In this document: positions 4,613 through 5,079 of the stretch, piece by piece
How the letters are laid out: each line of letters starts with the position of its first letter
How positions within the stretch are numbered: the first letter of the stretch is position 1
NCBI GenBank assembly: GCA_017411935.1
Contig: JAFQPC010000130.1
Coordinates: 1 to 5,079 of the forward strand
From: Clostridia bacterium
GTDB taxonomy: Bacteria; Bacillota; Clostridia; Oscillospirales; CAG-272
Length of the DNA stretch: 5,079 nucleotides
Reading direction: 5' to 3'
Program-made: the position numbers and the translations under genes
Notes under the pieces: generated by a model
What the model saw: the letters and a program-made list of their open reading frames with translations, nothing else
Told to the model about the DNA's origin: nothing
Database searches by the model: none

Positions 4613-5079
4613 ATGAAAATTCTTTCCCCTTCCCTGCTTTCCGCAGACCCGATGCATTTTGAGCGCGATCTGCGCCGTCTCGAGGAGGCGGGCGCGAAGT
4701 GGTTTCACGTCGACGTGATGGATGGAACGTTCGTTCCGAACTTCTCGTTTGGTTATTCGACCGTCGCGGCGCTCCGCAAGACGACCGACCGCGTGCTTGA
4801 CGTGCATCTGATGATCGACCGTCCGATCCGCTACGTCGAAAAATTCTGCGACGCGGGTGCTGACGTTCTGACCGTGCACATTGAGGCAGACACGCCCGAA
4901 AACATTGAGAAATGTCTTGATATGATCCACGCAAAGGGGGTCAAGGCGGGACTTGTCATCAAGCCCAAGACCCCTGCCTCTGCCATCGAGCCTTATCTTG
5001 CGAAGTGCGACCTCGTCCTCGTGATGACGGTCGAGCCAGGCTTTGGCGGACAGAAGTTTATGGCGGATATGATGCCGAA
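4613..5079 (+). CDS. rpe: Ribulose-phosphate 3-epimerase, N-terminal 155 residues (cut by window end)
   Basis: The product interconverts ribulose 5-phosphate and xylulose 5-phosphate in the cytosol with a divalent metal. From ATG 4613 the frame stays open to the window end. It gives SPSLLSAD (5-12), FHVDVMDGTFVPN (31-43) with metal ligand His32 and catalytic Asp34, DVHLM (63-67) with His65, VHIEA (88-92) and VMTVEPGFGGQKF (137-149). The second catalytic Asp and phosphate loop should follow beyond 5079; the full protein should be about 215-230 residues. Paralogues such as allulose-6-phosphate epimerase (AlsE) share this fold, so a hexulose substrate cannot be excluded. GAGGTG (4602-4607), overlapping the aldolase TGA stop, is the ribosome binding site, so the two genes are probably translationally coupled. 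Last visible gene of the operon; more genes probably follow. Confidence 0.92.
   Translation, partial: MKILSPSLLSADPMHFERDLRRLEEAGAKWFHVDVMDGTFVPNFSFGYSTVAALRKTTDRVLDVHLMIDRPIRYVEKFCDAGADVLTVHIEADTPENIEKCLDMIHAKGVKAGLVIKPKTPASAIEPYLAKCDLVLVMTVEPGFGGQKFMADMMP

Noticed and set aside
4586..4614. TGCTATAAT at 4606-4614, identical to the extended -10 box of the SIS promoter, with a weak -35 (ATGAAA) 17 bases upstream
   Set aside because: The predicted transcription start would fall after the epimerase start codon, so it could not express the full gene. The match probably comes from the ribosome binding site and start codon context.
3803..4930. A 375-codon minus-strand open frame opposite the aldolase and epimerase genes
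   Set aside because: It overlaps two clear enzyme genes and the end of the DeoR gene. The translation has no recognisable motif, and its length follows from the codon bias of the plus-strand genes.

Overview
The window looks like chromosomal DNA from a Clostridia-type Firmicute, probably a gut lineage. The genes are moderately GC-rich (many GCC, CTC, GAC and TCG codons). They are separated by short AT-rich gaps with strong GGAGG-like ribosome binding sites and textbook sigma-A promoters. The closest kin cannot be fixed from sequence reading alone. There are no RNA genes, insertion sequences or CRISPR arrays.

Layout. (1) Positions 2-898, plus strand: the 3' part of a Cu(I)-exporting P1B-type ATPase (CopA). 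It runs in frame, with no stop codon, into a C-terminal CopZ-like metal-binding domain, and a ribosome binding site plus ATG survive at the junction (668-685). (2) Positions 901-933: a perfect hairpin that can terminate transcription from both sides. (3) Positions 944-2331, minus strand: a two-gene operon of an archaeal-type triosephosphate-isomerase-like protein followed by a long YjbQ/UPF0047 protein. (4) Positions 2332-2578: a divergent regulatory region with one promoter per strand and two TTCGAA boxes between them. (5) Positions 2579-5079, plus strand: a tightly packed operon of a KdsD-like SIS sugar-phosphate isomerase, a DeoR-family regulator, a fructose-6-phosphate-aldolase-type transaldolase-family enzyme, and ribulose-phosphate 3-epimerase, which is cut by the window end.

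How the genes may work together. The two divergent operons probably form one regulated sugar-phosphate locus under the DeoR protein, with the copper gene an unrelated convergent neighbour. The enzymes could form a chain: triose-phosphate isomerisation, FSA-type aldol joining or cleavage, an aldose/ketose isomerase, and a pentulose epimerase. One chemically consistent reading is triose phosphate plus a C2 or C3 aldol donor to arabinose 5-phosphate or fructose 6-phosphate, then ribulose 5-phosphate, then xylulose 5-phosphate. This is an inference. The SIS and TIM-like proteins both lack some standard residues around their active sites, so their true substrates may differ. The missing kinase and transporter would be expected downstream of 5079 or elsewhere.
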